Part shown: positions 9,646 to 19,343 of the stretch, in pieces
Layout: every line of letters begins with the position of its first letter
Numbering within the stretch: the first letter of the stretch is position 1
Assembly: GCF_014643835.1 (NCBI RefSeq)
Contig: NZ_BMKD01000006.1
Location: forward strand, 62,001-126,000
DNA: 64,000 nt
Origin: Mucilaginibacter rubeus
Lineage (GTDB): Bacteria > Bacteroidota > Bacteroidia > Sphingobacteriales > Sphingobacteriaceae
Reading direction: 5' to 3'
Notes under the pieces: model-generated
The model's database searches: none
What the model was told of the DNA's origin: nothing
Seen by the model: only the letters and a program-made list of their open reading frames with translations
Made by a program: the position numbers and the translations under genes

Positions 9646-11340
9646 TTATATTTTCACAAAGCCCCATTGCTGGTTACGCCCGCCAGAATAGGTCCATTGA
9701 ACAGCAGCTACACCGTTATTAAGCGAAGCCCCGTTAACATCCAAAGCTTTCCCACTATTGGCATTGATGATTTTATAATATCCATTGTCTGTTAGCTGAA
9801 TTGACCATTTTTGATTTGCGCCGCCATAGTAATCCCACAGGTCTACCTGTCCTCCGTCAGCTGTGTTCAAACCATAAACTTCGAGGCATTTTCCGGTTGC
9901 ATGCATTGGAGTAAGCCTGTAATAACCGCCTCCCGCGTCTTCTACTTTAAATTGCTGGTTTGCCCCTGCTAAATAGTCCCACTGATCGGCCTGTGTTTGA
10001 TTGGCAGTTCCCCAGCCCGCAAATTCCAGGGCTTTAAAACTGTTTCTGCTGTAAATCTGGTAAACCTGGCCAACCTGAATTATTGAAGAGGTATTATTTT
10101 GCGCTCCCTGCAAAATGGCGGCTAAACCTTGCTGATCGTAAACGCTGTTGTTCTGCCTGTTAAAAATCCGACCCGGATTGGTTGAGTCCGTACCACCTGA
10201 ATCAAAATAAAATGGTTTTAATCCATATTGTAATGCCTGGTGGACAAAATAATTGAGGTAATAACCTCTGCTTGCAAGTTGCAGGTTTAACGCATCGCCG
10301 GTAAGACCTAATCTGCGGTTTACTGCATATTCTCCCAACATAACAGGAATGCCCTTATCAACAAACTTTGTTTTCATCAACGAAAGTTCTGAAGTCATAT
10401 ACGACTCTTCACCCCAGGTAGCATTTCGTGAAGCATCGGTTGTAGAATGATACCCGCTGCCCCAATAATAGAACATATTACCCCAGCTTGCATCCGATGT
10501 CAAAAAACAAAACTGAGCCGGATCATAATAATGTACTTCAACCATTAAACGGTTGCTTGCCGGATCAGTTGGAAGCGTATTCATCAAAGTGTTGGTGCCA
10601 TCAATATTAGTACTTGGCCCTTGCACAAGCAGCACCCTGTAACTGTTATGCCCCCCGGTTGATCTGACCGCGTTAACAAATGTTTGATGATATGAAAGCA
10701 GCACACTCATCCCGGTAGCATCTGATACATTGGGTTCATTGGCGCTGGCAAAAATCACATGCTCGTCAAAACCACGCATTTGCGTGGCTATTTGCTCCCA
10801 AAAAGCTTTTTGTTTGGCGTTAACAGCGGCCTGTGCGGCGGTGGTACAATTGTTCTCCAGCCACCCGCCGTCCCAATGTATATTTAGTATCACATACAAA
10901 CCGTCATTAACGCAATATTGAACAACCTGTTGCACCCTGTTGAGCCATGATTGCTGAATTTGCCCCGTGGTTTGGTTAGAATACTGATCCCAATCGCAGG
11001 GGATACGAACTGCGGTAAAACCAGCTTGCTTAACTTTATCAATAAGTGCCTGGGTTACCAAAGGGTTACCCCAGGCTGTTTCGCCGCCTGATGCTTCGAG
11101 TGTATTACCAATATTCCACCCCAATTGGAACTTTGCTGCAAGCTGGGCGGCAGTACTGCTTACCCCTGTTTGATCAGGCGCAAGAGGCGACGTATTGTAA
11201 TTTGGATAACTGGTTATAGCCAATGTTTTAACTGCTTTGGAAACAGGCGGCTTAACAACCGGACTGGCAATTTGTTGCTTTTGGCAACGGGTAAGCAATA
11301 AAATCGCGGCTACCCCAAATAAATAGTTTAGTGTTCTCAT
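9646..11340 (-). CDS. GH5 endo-beta-glucanase/xyloglucanase with C-terminal ricin-type lectin domain, lipoprotein
   Basis: The 564-residue lipoprotein (Cys19 in LLTRCQK) carries a GH5 catalytic domain at about 60-410. Signatures are LGWNIGNTLEASGGE, VRIPCDWDQY, LNIHWDGGW, the acid/base Glu202 in ASANEP, VEVHYYDP and the nucleophile Glu337 in MLGEYA. The pattern resembles GH5 subfamily 4 endoglucanases and xyloglucanases. The last 140 residues form a beta-trefoil lectin with repeated QW motifs (ANQQFKVED, ANQKWSI, RNQQWGF), a carbohydrate-binding add-on absent from the other two GH5 enzymes here. It would cut backbone glycan at the cell surface. It is preceded by the shared operator-promoter at 11487-11540. 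Confidence 0.93.
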   Translation of the reverse strand: MRTLNYLFGVAAILLLTRCQKQQIASPVVKPPVSKAVKTLAITSYPNYNTSPLAPDQTGVSSTAAQLAAKFQLGWNIGNTLEASGGETAWGNPLVTQALIDKVKQAGFTAVRIPCDWDQYSNQTTGQIQQSWLNRVQQVVQYCVNDGLYVILNIHWDGGWLENNCTTAAQAAVNAKQKAFWEQIATQMRGFDEHVIFASANEPNVSDATGMSVLLSYHQTFVNAVRSTGGHNSYRVLLVQGPSTNIDGTNTLMNTLPTDPASNRLMVEVHYYDPAQFCFLTSDASWGNMFYYWGSGYHSTTDASRNATWGEESYMTSELSLMKTKFVDKGIPVMLGEYAVNRRLGLTGDALNLQLASRGYYLNYFVHQALQYGLKPFYFDSGGTDSTNPGRIFNRQNNSVYDQQGLAAILQGAQNNTSSIIQVGQVYQIYSRNSFKALEFAGWGTANQTQADQWDYLAGANQQFKVEDAGGGYYRLTPMHATGKCLEVYGLNTADGGQVDLWDYYGGANQKWSIQLTDNGYYKIINANSGKALDVNGASLNNGVAAVQWTYSGGRNQQWGFVKI

Positions 11341-11486
11341 ATTTAAATATTAATTGATTCATAGCAAAAAAGAACAATTAAACAGTGCGCATAAACAAAC
11401 GCTCTTTTAGCGATTGCGCTTCTGTTTTAAATCAGTTGCAGGTTATTTTTTGGTTAAAGCCACTCTTGGGCTATTGGTTTGGGAGC

Positions 11487-11540
11487 CAAATATATAGGCC
11501 GAAAAGGCCACAAAAGTGAATAAATAGGGTGCTAAATGTT
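11487..11540 (-). promoter_or_regulatory. Promoter with shared operator, GH5-lectin gene
   Basis: On the minus strand AACATTTAGCACCCTATTT begins at 11540. The -7 element TATATTTG (11494-11487, full consensus) follows at the same 46-bp offset found in the four sibling promoters. The second operator half is weaker than elsewhere. The predicted transcript start is near 11480, giving a leader of about 140 nt. Confidence 0.65.
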
Positions 11541-11740
11541 TAATTTAAAAGAAAATACAGTGCTGGTGACTATAATCTTGAATACTATAGGTATAATCCA
11601 AGATAAAATGTAACGAAAATTATTATCAACTAAGATTAATGCCTTACTGAAGTAATTTAAACAAAACCAATTCGTTTTACTCCTTTAAGTTGTAAATAAT
11701 ATTAATTTAGTAATATCATTAATACCTCAACCTTCTTTAA

Positions 11741-11884
11741 ATGATTAGCAAGATAGAAAGGACAGCCGCGACCATGTCTGTAGGCTCGCCGCTACAAAAT
11801 TTCGAGTTTTATACTTCCATTACTTTATTAACGGCAGTGGTAATTTTTCAAATCAGGTCGTCAACGAAAAAAAAGAAGCCCTGA
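11741..11884 (+). CDS. Possible small membrane protein, 47 residues
   Basis: An ATG frame of 47 codons encodes a short polar start, a hydrophobic run (FYTSITLLTAVVIFQI) and a basic tail ending SSTKKKKP, the layout of a single-span membrane peptide. TAATTTAG about 35 bp upstream is one base off a -7 element. I recognise no family, and coding potential at this length is weak, so it may be chance. It is antisense to nothing and sits alone between two minus-strand genes. Confidence 0.2.
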   Translation: MISKIERTAATMSVGSPLQNFEFYTSITLLTAVVIFQIRSSTKKKKP

Positions 11885-12046
11885 ATATTATTTGAAGTAC
11901 TCGTAAGATATTTATAACATATAGAGTAATAAATGTTGCTCACCAGCAGGCAAATAAATATGCGTGCAGCTTAATTGAACTGCCGAAAATGAAAAGAAGA
12001 CTGTAAGAGGCTTAGCTTTGCAAATTAAATAACAACCCATACCAGG

Positions 12047-12095
12047 AATACATCAGCAGGTATACTCATTTAAAAGTATCACCTGCTGATGTATT
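12047..12095. terminator. Very strong hairpin after GH39
   Basis: A perfect 15-bp stem (12047-12061 with 12081-12095; AATACATCAGCAGGT and complement) is extended by ATAC/GTAT across one bulged base. The loop is about 10 nt. It lies 24 bp past the GH39 stop on the minus strand. There is no clear U tract, so it may act as a terminator or an mRNA-stabilising 3' structure. Confidence 0.65.
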
Positions 12096-12118
12096 AAAAT
12101 GAGCTAACTGAAGGCTTA

Positions 12119-13702
12119 CTAAAGTTTAACGATATTGATGAAAGCAACATCGTTTTCCCTGACAGGAAGATGCTTTAACACCTTACCTGATGCATTTACT
12201 GTAATATCCTCATGCCAGATGGCTGCACCACTATTTTCCTTTTTTAGCTTGTCAACCTGTGCTTTTGTCAGTTGATCAGGTTTATTGAAAGACAGGTACG
12301 TGGTGTATGGATCATTTACCTTATATCCCGTTTTATAGATTTCCATCCGATATTTGCCGCTGGGCATACCGGATATTACCAACTCAACCTCTCCTTTTGA
12401 TTTAGCAGGTAGGTCGCGGACATAGTAAGCCTGGTTATTGACAGAATCAGGCAAAGTATAAGTGTAATCCCAAAGCAACACCTGAACATCCCCTTTTTTA
12501 TTTTTACAAGCCCAGGAGGAGCTATCCTGATCTGTTATTTCCGTTTCACCCAATTTGTTTAAAAAAGAATAGGCAAAAAAAGCCGGCTTCTTTATCCCCT
12601 GAGTATTGAGTAAACCGAAACCTCCGTGGAATGGCGTAAACCGTGGTCCGGCTTCTTCAAAGATGTCAGTGAACGTCCAGTAAGACATGGAATTGGCTGC
12701 AGATCCGGTTTGCTTCAATTTTTCAAGTATATATGCAGCTTCGTGATAGCTATCGTGTATGGGATCTGACGGAGTATAAGATGAGCTCCATTCAGTATAA
12801 TGTAACTCGAGGCCCGGAATTGTGGAGTTTTCTATTTGCTTGCGTGAATTCCGAACATCACCGCTAACGCTTCCTTTGTTTTTGTCAAGTACGGTACCGG
12901 TTGAACCGTATTCGTCCAAAAAGCCTTGTTTTACACCATAAGCATGGGTACTTATAAAATCAATAGGAACTGAATTTTTGCTGCAAAAATCTATCATGTC
13001 AGGTACCCATGCCGCACCGGCGGTAGCCGGCCCTCCTACTTTATAGGCTGGGTTTACACTTTTTATCGCTTTCGCACTGTATTGATACAATTTAAAATAG
13101 TCATCTTGCGAACCGGTCCAAAAACCATCTTTGAGGTTCGGCTCATTCCAAACTTCAAAATACCATTTTTTTACTTCGTCAATTCCATACCGCTCGGTAA
13201 AATGCCGGGTAAGGTTACGGATCAAACCTTCCCATTTACTATAGTCTTTCGGGGGTGTTACATTTCCTCTCCACCAAAAAATTGTTTTATTACCACTTGC
13301 CAGCGCTCCCGGCATAAACCCCAGTTCAACAAACGGTTTCATGCCTATACTTAAAATATAATCATATAAAGCGTCAACGTATTGGTAATTATATTCCGGC
13401 TTACCATTCCTGTCTTCCCGGTAAACAGCCATATCGTCTGTAAGCAGGCCATGCATCCTGATATATTTAAAACCACATTCCTTTTGTACAGTGGCCAATT
13501 GTTGCTGCCAGTCGGCCCGCAAGCCTTCATTTGCACGCCCTGCTCCTACACATAAATTAAATGACGTATTAAAACGTCCTTTTTCTTTTTTAAAATCGAT
13601 GTTAATAACCCTTTTAGCTTGATTTGCTTTTTCCGGGCTGTTACCCTGAGCAAAAACGTTACTAAAAAACAGGCTTCCTAAAATAATGGGTAAGATTTTC
13701 AT
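12119..13702 (-). CDS. GH39 family glycoside hydrolase, beta-xylosidase-like
   Basis: The 527-residue product has a signal peptide (ILGSLFFSNVFAQ) and is about the length of GH39 beta-xylosidases. The TIM barrel shows GFKYIRMHGLL and the acid/base Glu187 in WYFEVWNEPNL. It also shows STHAYG and the nucleophile Glu304 in LHYTEWSSSY, which are hallmark GH39 motifs. A beta-sandwich follows from about residue 400. It would hydrolyse non-reducing terminal beta-xylosides or related glycosides in the periplasm. It is transcribed alone, divergent from the second SusC gene, from the shared operator-promoter at 13811-13864. The exact substrate is uncertain because GH39 also contains other specificities. 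Confidence 0.9.
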   Translation of the reverse strand: MKILPIILGSLFFSNVFAQGNSPEKANQAKRVINIDFKKEKGRFNTSFNLCVGAGRANEGLRADWQQQLATVQKECGFKYIRMHGLLTDDMAVYREDRNGKPEYNYQYVDALYDYILSIGMKPFVELGFMPGALASGNKTIFWWRGNVTPPKDYSKWEGLIRNLTRHFTERYGIDEVKKWYFEVWNEPNLKDGFWTGSQDDYFKLYQYSAKAIKSVNPAYKVGGPATAGAAWVPDMIDFCSKNSVPIDFISTHAYGVKQGFLDEYGSTGTVLDKNKGSVSGDVRNSRKQIENSTIPGLELHYTEWSSSYTPSDPIHDSYHEAAYILEKLKQTGSAANSMSYWTFTDIFEEAGPRFTPFHGGFGLLNTQGIKKPAFFAYSFLNKLGETEITDQDSSSWACKNKKGDVQVLLWDYTYTLPDSVNNQAYYVRDLPAKSKGEVELVISGMPSGKYRMEIYKTGYKVNDPYTTYLSFNKPDQLTKAQVDKLKKENSGAAIWHEDITVNASGKVLKHLPVRENDVAFINIVKL

Positions 13703-13810
13703 ATTGATTTTTATATCTCTGTTTACAAGACTTGTCTGATAATTATTATATGGAATACAATATTGGTACGCAGCGATAAACGAAGCTAAGCAATATTATA
13801 TCAGAGGCGG

Positions 13811-13864
13811 CAAATGTATATTGTACCACGCTCCTTATTGTTGGTAAATAGGGATACAAATGTT
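13811..13864 (-). promoter_or_regulatory. Promoter with shared operator, GH39 gene
   Basis: On the minus strand AACATTTGTATCCCTATTT starts at 13864 and is followed by ACCAACAAT. TACATTTG (13818-13811), a full -7 consensus, comes 46 bp after the operator start. The predicted start is near 13804, about 100 nt before the GH39 ATG. Confidence 0.72.
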
Positions 13865-14113
13865 AATTTTCAAATGATTGAATCTGCAATAACCTGCGCC
13901 GGCTTTTTCAACAGGTTTTAAAGTTGGTATTATTCTCGCATTTGTTAGTACTTTCCGGCTATTTTACCTTCAAATTTAAATGCCGATAGCTGTTCTTAAA
14001 CGCTTCACTTTTACTTTTTTTTTGAATATTGTCGGCTCTGCAATGGCATTTCGCCTTCTATCACTGACGGAAATAAGTTTAATCAACTCATAATCAATTA
14101 GTTAATTTCAATT

Positions 14114-14167
14114 AACATTTGTACCCCCATTTGTAAACAATCGATTGCGATTTGTCATCTAATTTCA
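14114..14167 (+). promoter_or_regulatory. Promoter with shared operator, second SusC/SusD operon
   Basis: AACATTTGTACCCCCATTT at 14114 contains two ATTTGT repeats 12 bp apart (14117-14122, 14129-14134). A third ATTTGT lies at 14150-14155. TAATTTCA (14160-14167) sits at the common 46-bp offset and matches six of eight -7 consensus positions, the weakest of the five. The palindrome CAATCGATTG (14138-14147) lies between operator and -7 element. Confidence 0.65.
14138..14147. promoter_or_regulatory. Palindrome CAATCGATTG between operator and -7 element
   Basis: This perfect palindrome is centred 21 bp upstream of the -7 element, a position at which a bound protein would block RNA polymerase. The same palindrome with the same 21-bp offset is found at 37282-37291. 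Confidence 0.45.
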
Positions 14168-14372
14168 TCCTCCATAAAGCGGCATATCTTCTATACCGAT
14201 GCCGTAGTCTGATGCCTGAACAAAGGGACAGATGAGATAACCAATTTTATAATAACCTAATTTAAACTAAGCATTATGCCAAAACGCGTACTTATTAATG
14301 CCTGTGCCATTCACGAGGCAGCCCATTAAAAAAATCAATTCAGGATTTATTGTAAATATCCCGTCCGCATTA

Positions 14373-14404
14373 CATCGGTATACTTCTGTGTAAACATACC
14401 GATG
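14373..14404 (+). promoter_or_regulatory. Hairpin in the long SusC leader
   Basis: CATCGGTAT (14373-14381) pairs perfectly with ATACCGATG (14396-14404) across a 14-nt loop, 115 nt before the SusC start. The ATACCGATG arm recurs near 14196-14204, so two alternative pairings are possible in the leader RNA. No riboswitch class is recognised. Confidence 0.35.
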
Positions 14405-14519
14405 CTGTCCCCGACTCCAGTTCCACAGCGTCAAATGTGAATATGACAGGATAAATCAATGTCCGAAACCAATCAAATAAACAAACCAAATAACCAAACA
14501 ATTATGAACCCCAATTAAC

Positions 14520-17500
14520 ATGGAAAAAGATTTACGAAAAAGATTAAGACATGTAGTACTGCTGTTTACAACTTTGTTGTTGTTAAACCTTACAGGTTAC
14601 GCACAAAGTGTTAAAATTACAGGTAAAATTACCAGTGCAGACAATAATCAGCCGCTGCCCGGTGTAACCATTAAAGTAAAGGATTCGCCAACAGGCACAT
14701 TATCTGGTGCGGATGGCAGCTACAGTATCAATGCAAAAAATGGGGATGTGCTGATTTTTAGCTTTATAAGCTACAATTCCCAGCAAATATACGTAAGCTC
14801 ATCTACAGTTATAAACGTAGCTCTCAAACCAGCAACCAGCGACTTGAACGAAGTTGTTGTAATTGGTTATGGTACCAGGAAAAGACATGACCTTACCGGT
14901 GCTATATCATCAGTAACAGCGGCAGACCTATTAAAAGCACAACCTACCACATTTGACCAGGCCTTACAGGGAAGGGTAGCGGGTGTAGTTGTACAACAGG
15001 TATCAGGCCAGCCCGGTGGTGATGTTAACGTGCAGATCCGCGGTTTGGGTGGTTTTACAGGTGCTCCTCCGCTATATGTAATCGACGGCGTACAGATCCC
15101 GCCGAATGGGCAATCGGCCATTCCCGGTAATGGCACCAACCCCTTATCCAGCATCAACCCTTCAGATATAGCTTCGATAGATGTGTTAAAAGATGCTTCA
15201 GCTACCGCTATTTATGGTTCGCAGGCATCTAACGGTGTGATAATTATCACCACTAAAAGAGGTACCGCGGGCCCGCCGCTTATTAGTTATGATGGCTACC
15301 AGGGCTGGCAGAAATTGCCGAAATATTATGATGTAATGGATTTAAGGCAGTATGCTACTTTCATGAACGAAAAATCGGCAATTATCGGTTATGACATGCG
15401 GCCGCAATTTGCAAATCCGCAATACCTGGGTGCTGGTACTAACTGGCAAAAAGCGCTGTTCCGTACAGCACCTATGCAAAACCATAATTTAGCCATCAGC
15501 GGTGGTGATAACAGGACAAAATATTATATATCAGGCACCTATTTTTCACAAACAGGGATAGCGTTAGGCTCCGATTTTAAAAGGACTTCGGTAAAAGCAA
15601 ATATCGATAATAAAACCACCGATTGGTTAAAGGTTGGTATCAACTTGAATATGGCGCATGTGGCCGAAAATGTTACCACTTCCAATACAGGTGTGATCTT
15701 GCAGGCGCTTAATCAAACGCCCGACGTAGCTGTAAAAAATCCTGATGGCACATGGGGTGGTAATGATCCCAATATTTATGGTGCGGTGGGCACTAACCCG
15801 TTTGCGATAGCAACTATTGTAAAAGATTTTAAAAGCCGCTACCAGTTGTTTAGTAATGCCTATGCAGAAATCCAATTCACCAGGGATTTAACCTTGCGCA
15901 ATGAGGTTGCCGGAAATTTTGACTTTGCAACTGAAGATTATTTTAACCCAAGCTATGTTATGGGCGCTTACACCAAGAGCAATAACAGTGGTACTGCTTC
16001 AAGCGCGCAAAATTTCTATAACTCAATCTCGAATTATTTAACCTACCAGCACACATTTGCAAAAAAATATTGGGTAAACGTAGTGGCCGGCCATGAAGCC
16101 CAGTTGCTTAAAAATAGCGGCATATCGGCTACCCGAACCAATTTTGCAAGTAATAACGTACAAACAATCAGCAGCGGCGACGCCACAACTGCAACCAATA
16201 CCGGTGTTAAAGGACAAGGCGCTTTAGAGGCCTATTTTGGCAGGGCTAACTTTACTTATGACGACCGCTATTTGTTAACCGCAACCGTACGTCATGACGG
16301 TTCGTCGAAATTTGCTGAAGCCAACCGGTGGAATACCACATACTCAGGTGCCCTTGCCTGGAAGATTAACCACGAAAGCTTTCTTAAAAGTGTAAAAGCG
16401 ATTAATGATCTTAAGCTTAGGCTCGGTTACGGATTGGTAAACAATCAAAATATTGCTGAATATGCTTATGGTTCAACTCTAAGTACAATATCCACCGGTT
16501 TATCGGGTAATTCGCAAATAACTACTACAACTGGTAACCCGAACATCAAGTGGGAAACTACAAAATCATATAACCTTGGTTTGGATGCAACTGTGTTAAA
16601 CGGCAGGATCAGTTTAACGGCAGATGTTTATTACCGCAAAACCAACAACCTTTTGCTTAGCCTTACCTTACCGTATTATTCAGGCACATTTGCCGCCGGC
16701 GGATATTCACCCGGCGCAGTGCAGGCGCCATATGTAAACGTTGGCGCGGTGAGCAATAAGGGCTTCGAATTTTCACTTAATACACAAAATATCCGGTCAA
16801 AATATTTTAACTGGAGCACCAACATCAACTTTACCCGAAATATTAACAAAGTACTTGCATTGGTTGACGGCACCCCGGCAATCTACGGATCTGTTTCCAA
16901 AACTGTTGTTGGCCGTTCAATCGGCGAATTTTACGGATACCAGGTGCTGGGTATTTACAAAAACGCCGCCGACTTTGCAAAATACACCGCCTTGCCCCAA
17001 AATGGCAGCGGTCCTATACCTATAACGCCAGGCTCAGGTGGTGTTTGGGTAGGTGATGTTATTTTTAAAGACATTAACGGAGATGGTAAAATTGATGCAA
17101 ACGATCAAACCTTTCTGGGCTCGCCCATGCCTAAATTTCAATTTGGCATCAATAACAGCTTTAGCTATAAAAATTTCGACCTGAATATTTTTATGGCCGG
17201 CAATTATGGCAATAAAGTTTATAACCAGTTAAAAGTTAACGGCGATAATCCAAATCAAAACTTTGGTTATTTCCCATCTGTGTTTAACTATGCAAAAATC
17301 GGGTTGATTAAATCGACCGGTTCAAGTTCGGATATTAATAACGTATACATTACAAACCCATCTACAAACATTACCCGTATTAGCCAGGCAAGCGGTAATG
17401 ATAACCAGCGTTTCTCTGACAAATACATAGAAAACGGGTCGTTTTTAAAGTGCAAAAGCATCGCTTTAGGATATAGTTTTTCAAATAACCTTTTAAATAA

Positions 17501-17681
17501 GATTAAATTAAAATCATTGAGGGTATATGTCAACGTAACCAATGTGTTCACCATTACCAAATATACCGGCTACGATCCTGAGATTGGCTCATGGAACCCA
17601 TTAGCAGCCGGTATCGATAATGGATATTACGCTCAGCCGCGTGTTTACACATTTGGCCTCAATTTATCCCTAAACAATTAA
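14520..17681 (+). CDS. SusC-like TonB-dependent outer-membrane transporter, second copy
   Basis: The 1053-residue product has a signal peptide (TTLLLLNLTGYAQ) and an N-terminal carboxypeptidase-like domain (GKITSADNNQPLPGVTI). It then shows LNEVVVIGYGTRKRHDLTGAI, the plug (PPLYVIDGVQ, DIASIDVLKDASATAIYG) and a TonB-dependent barrel ending FGLNLSLNN. It pairs with the SusD 11 bp downstream to import oligosaccharides. It is clearly a paralogue, not a recent copy, of the transporter at 3154-6312. This locus therefore has two importers with presumably different size or side-chain preference. Confidence 0.96.
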   Translation: MEKDLRKRLRHVVLLFTTLLLLNLTGYAQSVKITGKITSADNNQPLPGVTIKVKDSPTGTLSGADGSYSINAKNGDVLIFSFISYNSQQIYVSSSTVINVALKPATSDLNEVVVIGYGTRKRHDLTGAISSVTAADLLKAQPTTFDQALQGRVAGVVVQQVSGQPGGDVNVQIRGLGGFTGAPPLYVIDGVQIPPNGQSAIPGNGTNPLSSINPSDIASIDVLKDASATAIYGSQASNGVIIITTKRGTAGPPLISYDGYQGWQKLPKYYDVMDLRQYATFMNEKSAIIGYDMRPQFANPQYLGAGTNWQKALFRTAPMQNHNLAISGGDNRTKYYISGTYFSQTGIALGSDFKRTSVKANIDNKTTDWLKVGINLNMAHVAENVTTSNTGVILQALNQTPDVAVKNPDGTWGGNDPNIYGAVGTNPFAIATIVKDFKSRYQLFSNAYAEIQFTRDLTLRNEVAGNFDFATEDYFNPSYVMGAYTKSNNSGTASSAQNFYNSISNYLTYQHTFAKKYWVNVVAGHEAQLLKNSGISATRTNFASNNVQTISSGDATTATNTGVKGQGALEAYFGRANFTYDDRYLLTATVRHDGSSKFAEANRWNTTYSGALAWKINHESFLKSVKAINDLKLRLGYGLVNNQNIAEYAYGSTLSTISTGLSGNSQITTTTGNPNIKWETTKSYNLGLDATVLNGRISLTADVYYRKTNNLLLSLTLPYYSGTFAAGGYSPGAVQAPYVNVGAVSNKGFEFSLNTQNIRSKYFNWSTNINFTRNINKVLALVDGTPAIYGSVSKTVVGRSIGEFYGYQVLGIYKNAADFAKYTALPQNGSGPIPITPGSGGVWVGDVIFKDINGDGKIDANDQTFLGSPMPKFQFGINNSFSYKNFDLNIFMAGNYGNKVYNQLKVNGDNPNQNFGYFPSVFNYAKIGLIKSTGSSSDINNVYITNPSTNITRISQASGNDNQRFSDKYIENGSFLKCKSIALGYSFSNNLLNKIKLKSLRVYVNVTNVFTITKYTGYDPEIGSWNPLAAGIDNGYYAQPRVYTFGLNLSLNN

Positions 17682-17692
17682 AATCAAGATTT

Positions 17693-19309
17693 ATGAAACG
17701 TATTAAAACAAATATAGTCTTGCTGGTTATCGGTATCATTATGATAAGCAGCTGCAAAAAAGATTACCTTACCCGTCCCCCTCTAACCGGTATCACTACT
17801 GATAATTTTTATAAAAGCGGTTCGGATTTAAGATTGGCCACAGCTACACTTTACGCGCAGCCCTGGGCTACCTGGAATAACTTTCCATTGCTCGGTATCG
17901 GAGATATCATGAGTGGCAACATGTTACAGCCGTATAATGGCGATCTTGTTCAGCTTACTACCTTTTCCATCACGCCGCAAAACGGAACGCTAACATCGGC
18001 ATGGCAAAGCTTTTTTAACGTTATAGCGCATTGCAATATCAATATTAAAGCCATTAATACCAAAATGCCCGATAGCGTAGCCGTAAAAAGTAAAACAGGC
18101 GCTCTTGGTGAAATCAGGTTTATACGTGCTACTTCTTATCTTTATCTTGCCCAGCTATGGGGCGCTGTGCCAATTATAGAAGATAACGACAAGTTGATAG
18201 CTAACCCATTGGTACCTCGCCATAAGCTTGAGGATGTATATAAGTTTATTATCAATGATTTAAGATATGCCGTTGCCAATTTACCGCGAACTGACCAGCC
18301 TGGCCGTGTTACTACGTGGTCGGCCCAGGGTATGCTGGCAAAAGTTTATTTAAGCAGAGCCGGTTTAAATCAAAAAGGCTCACGTAATCAGTCTGATCTG
18401 GACAGTGCTGCGTACTACGCCGGGAATGTTTGCAAAAGCAGCGGTTTAAGCCTTTTACCAAGCTACTACAATCTTTTCAGGACCCAGTATAATGACAATT
18501 CTGAATCACTATTTGCCTATCAGTGGGCGCCTGGCGTACCTTACGGGCAAGGTAATTCCATACAAGCCCAATTTGCACCAAGCGGCAGCATCGTTACAGG
18601 CGGGGGCGGCTGGGGCGGGGCGATTGGCCCAACAATAGATCTTGCAAACCAATATACTACTCAGGACTCGGTACGCCGTAAAGCCACATTTATGCTTACC
18701 GGCGACAAATACCGGGAGCTTAACGCGGCAGGCGGAGGTTACACGGCAACCGGCGTAAACGTCAAAAAACACATTGTTGGTACCGCCGCTGATAATAACT
18801 CACCAACTATGGACCTTTGGTCATCTATCGAGCATAATGCGGTATTACGCCTTGCCGATGTGTACTTAATTTATGCCGAAGCCCTATTAGGCAACAACGC
18901 ATCTACAACAAACGCCGATGCATTACTTTACTTTAACCAGGTACGCAGCAGGGCCGGTGTTGATATTGTCACCGTCCTAACTCCTGATATTATCAGGAAA
19001 GAAAGACGGATTGAACTTGCATTCGAAGGCCAGTACTGGTTTGATCTTGTTCGTCTTTCTTATTACGATCCACAGGAAGCGATTAAGATACTTCATTTGC
19101 AAACTACCCCTACTGATAATCCGGATCCTAACAAGAGATATATACCCCGGTCACAATTTAGCTATGATCCGGCCACCGGAATTAAAACAGCTTCAAATAA
19201 CAGCCTGATCATAACCCCGCCAAGCGCAAATACATTTACACTGCCTATACCGGCAAATGAGCAAACAGCAGATCCTAAGTTATTGGAGGCGCCTGTACCT
19301 TATTATTAG
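17693..19309 (+). CDS. SusD-like surface glycan-binding lipoprotein, second copy
   Basis: The 538-residue lipoprotein has its lipid-acceptor Cys at residue 21 (MISSCKKDYL). RagB/SusD features are GEIRFIRATSYLYLAQLWGAVPI, WSAQGMLAKVYLSRAG, the C-terminal LADVYLIYAEALLG and RKERRIELAFEGQYWFDLVR. It starts 11 bp after SusC in the same operon. It would form the lid of the second transporter and choose which oligosaccharides enter. Length is normal and nothing is missing. Confidence 0.95.
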   Translation: MKRIKTNIVLLVIGIIMISSCKKDYLTRPPLTGITTDNFYKSGSDLRLATATLYAQPWATWNNFPLLGIGDIMSGNMLQPYNGDLVQLTTFSITPQNGTLTSAWQSFFNVIAHCNINIKAINTKMPDSVAVKSKTGALGEIRFIRATSYLYLAQLWGAVPIIEDNDKLIANPLVPRHKLEDVYKFIINDLRYAVANLPRTDQPGRVTTWSAQGMLAKVYLSRAGLNQKGSRNQSDLDSAAYYAGNVCKSSGLSLLPSYYNLFRTQYNDNSESLFAYQWAPGVPYGQGNSIQAQFAPSGSIVTGGGGWGGAIGPTIDLANQYTTQDSVRRKATFMLTGDKYRELNAAGGGYTATGVNVKKHIVGTAADNNSPTMDLWSSIEHNAVLRLADVYLIYAEALLGNNASTTNADALLYFNQVRSRAGVDIVTVLTPDIIRKERRIELAFEGQYWFDLVRLSYYDPQEAIKILHLQTTPTDNPDPNKRYIPRSQFSYDPATGIKTASNNSLIITPPSANTFTLPIPANEQTADPKLLEAPVPYY

Positions 19310-19343
19310 TAGTATTCTGAATCATTTGATAATTCTTAAAATC

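Larger units (their letters stand above)
11341..12118. other. Intergenic region, 778 bp
   Basis: The region contains the GH5-lectin promoter (11487-11540), a possible 47-codon frame (11741-11884, plus strand) and the GH39 terminator hairpin (12047-12095). The remainder is A/T-rich with no recognised gene. Confidence 0.6.
13703..14519. other. Divergent regulatory region, 817 bp
   Basis: This long region separates GH39 from the plus-strand SusC gene and holds one shared-operator promoter for each direction (13811-13864 minus, 14114-14167 plus). The plus-strand transcript would have an unusually long leader of about 350 nt, containing a hairpin at 14373-14404 and a 17-codon ATG frame at 14276-14329 of unknown meaning. 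Confidence 0.65.
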
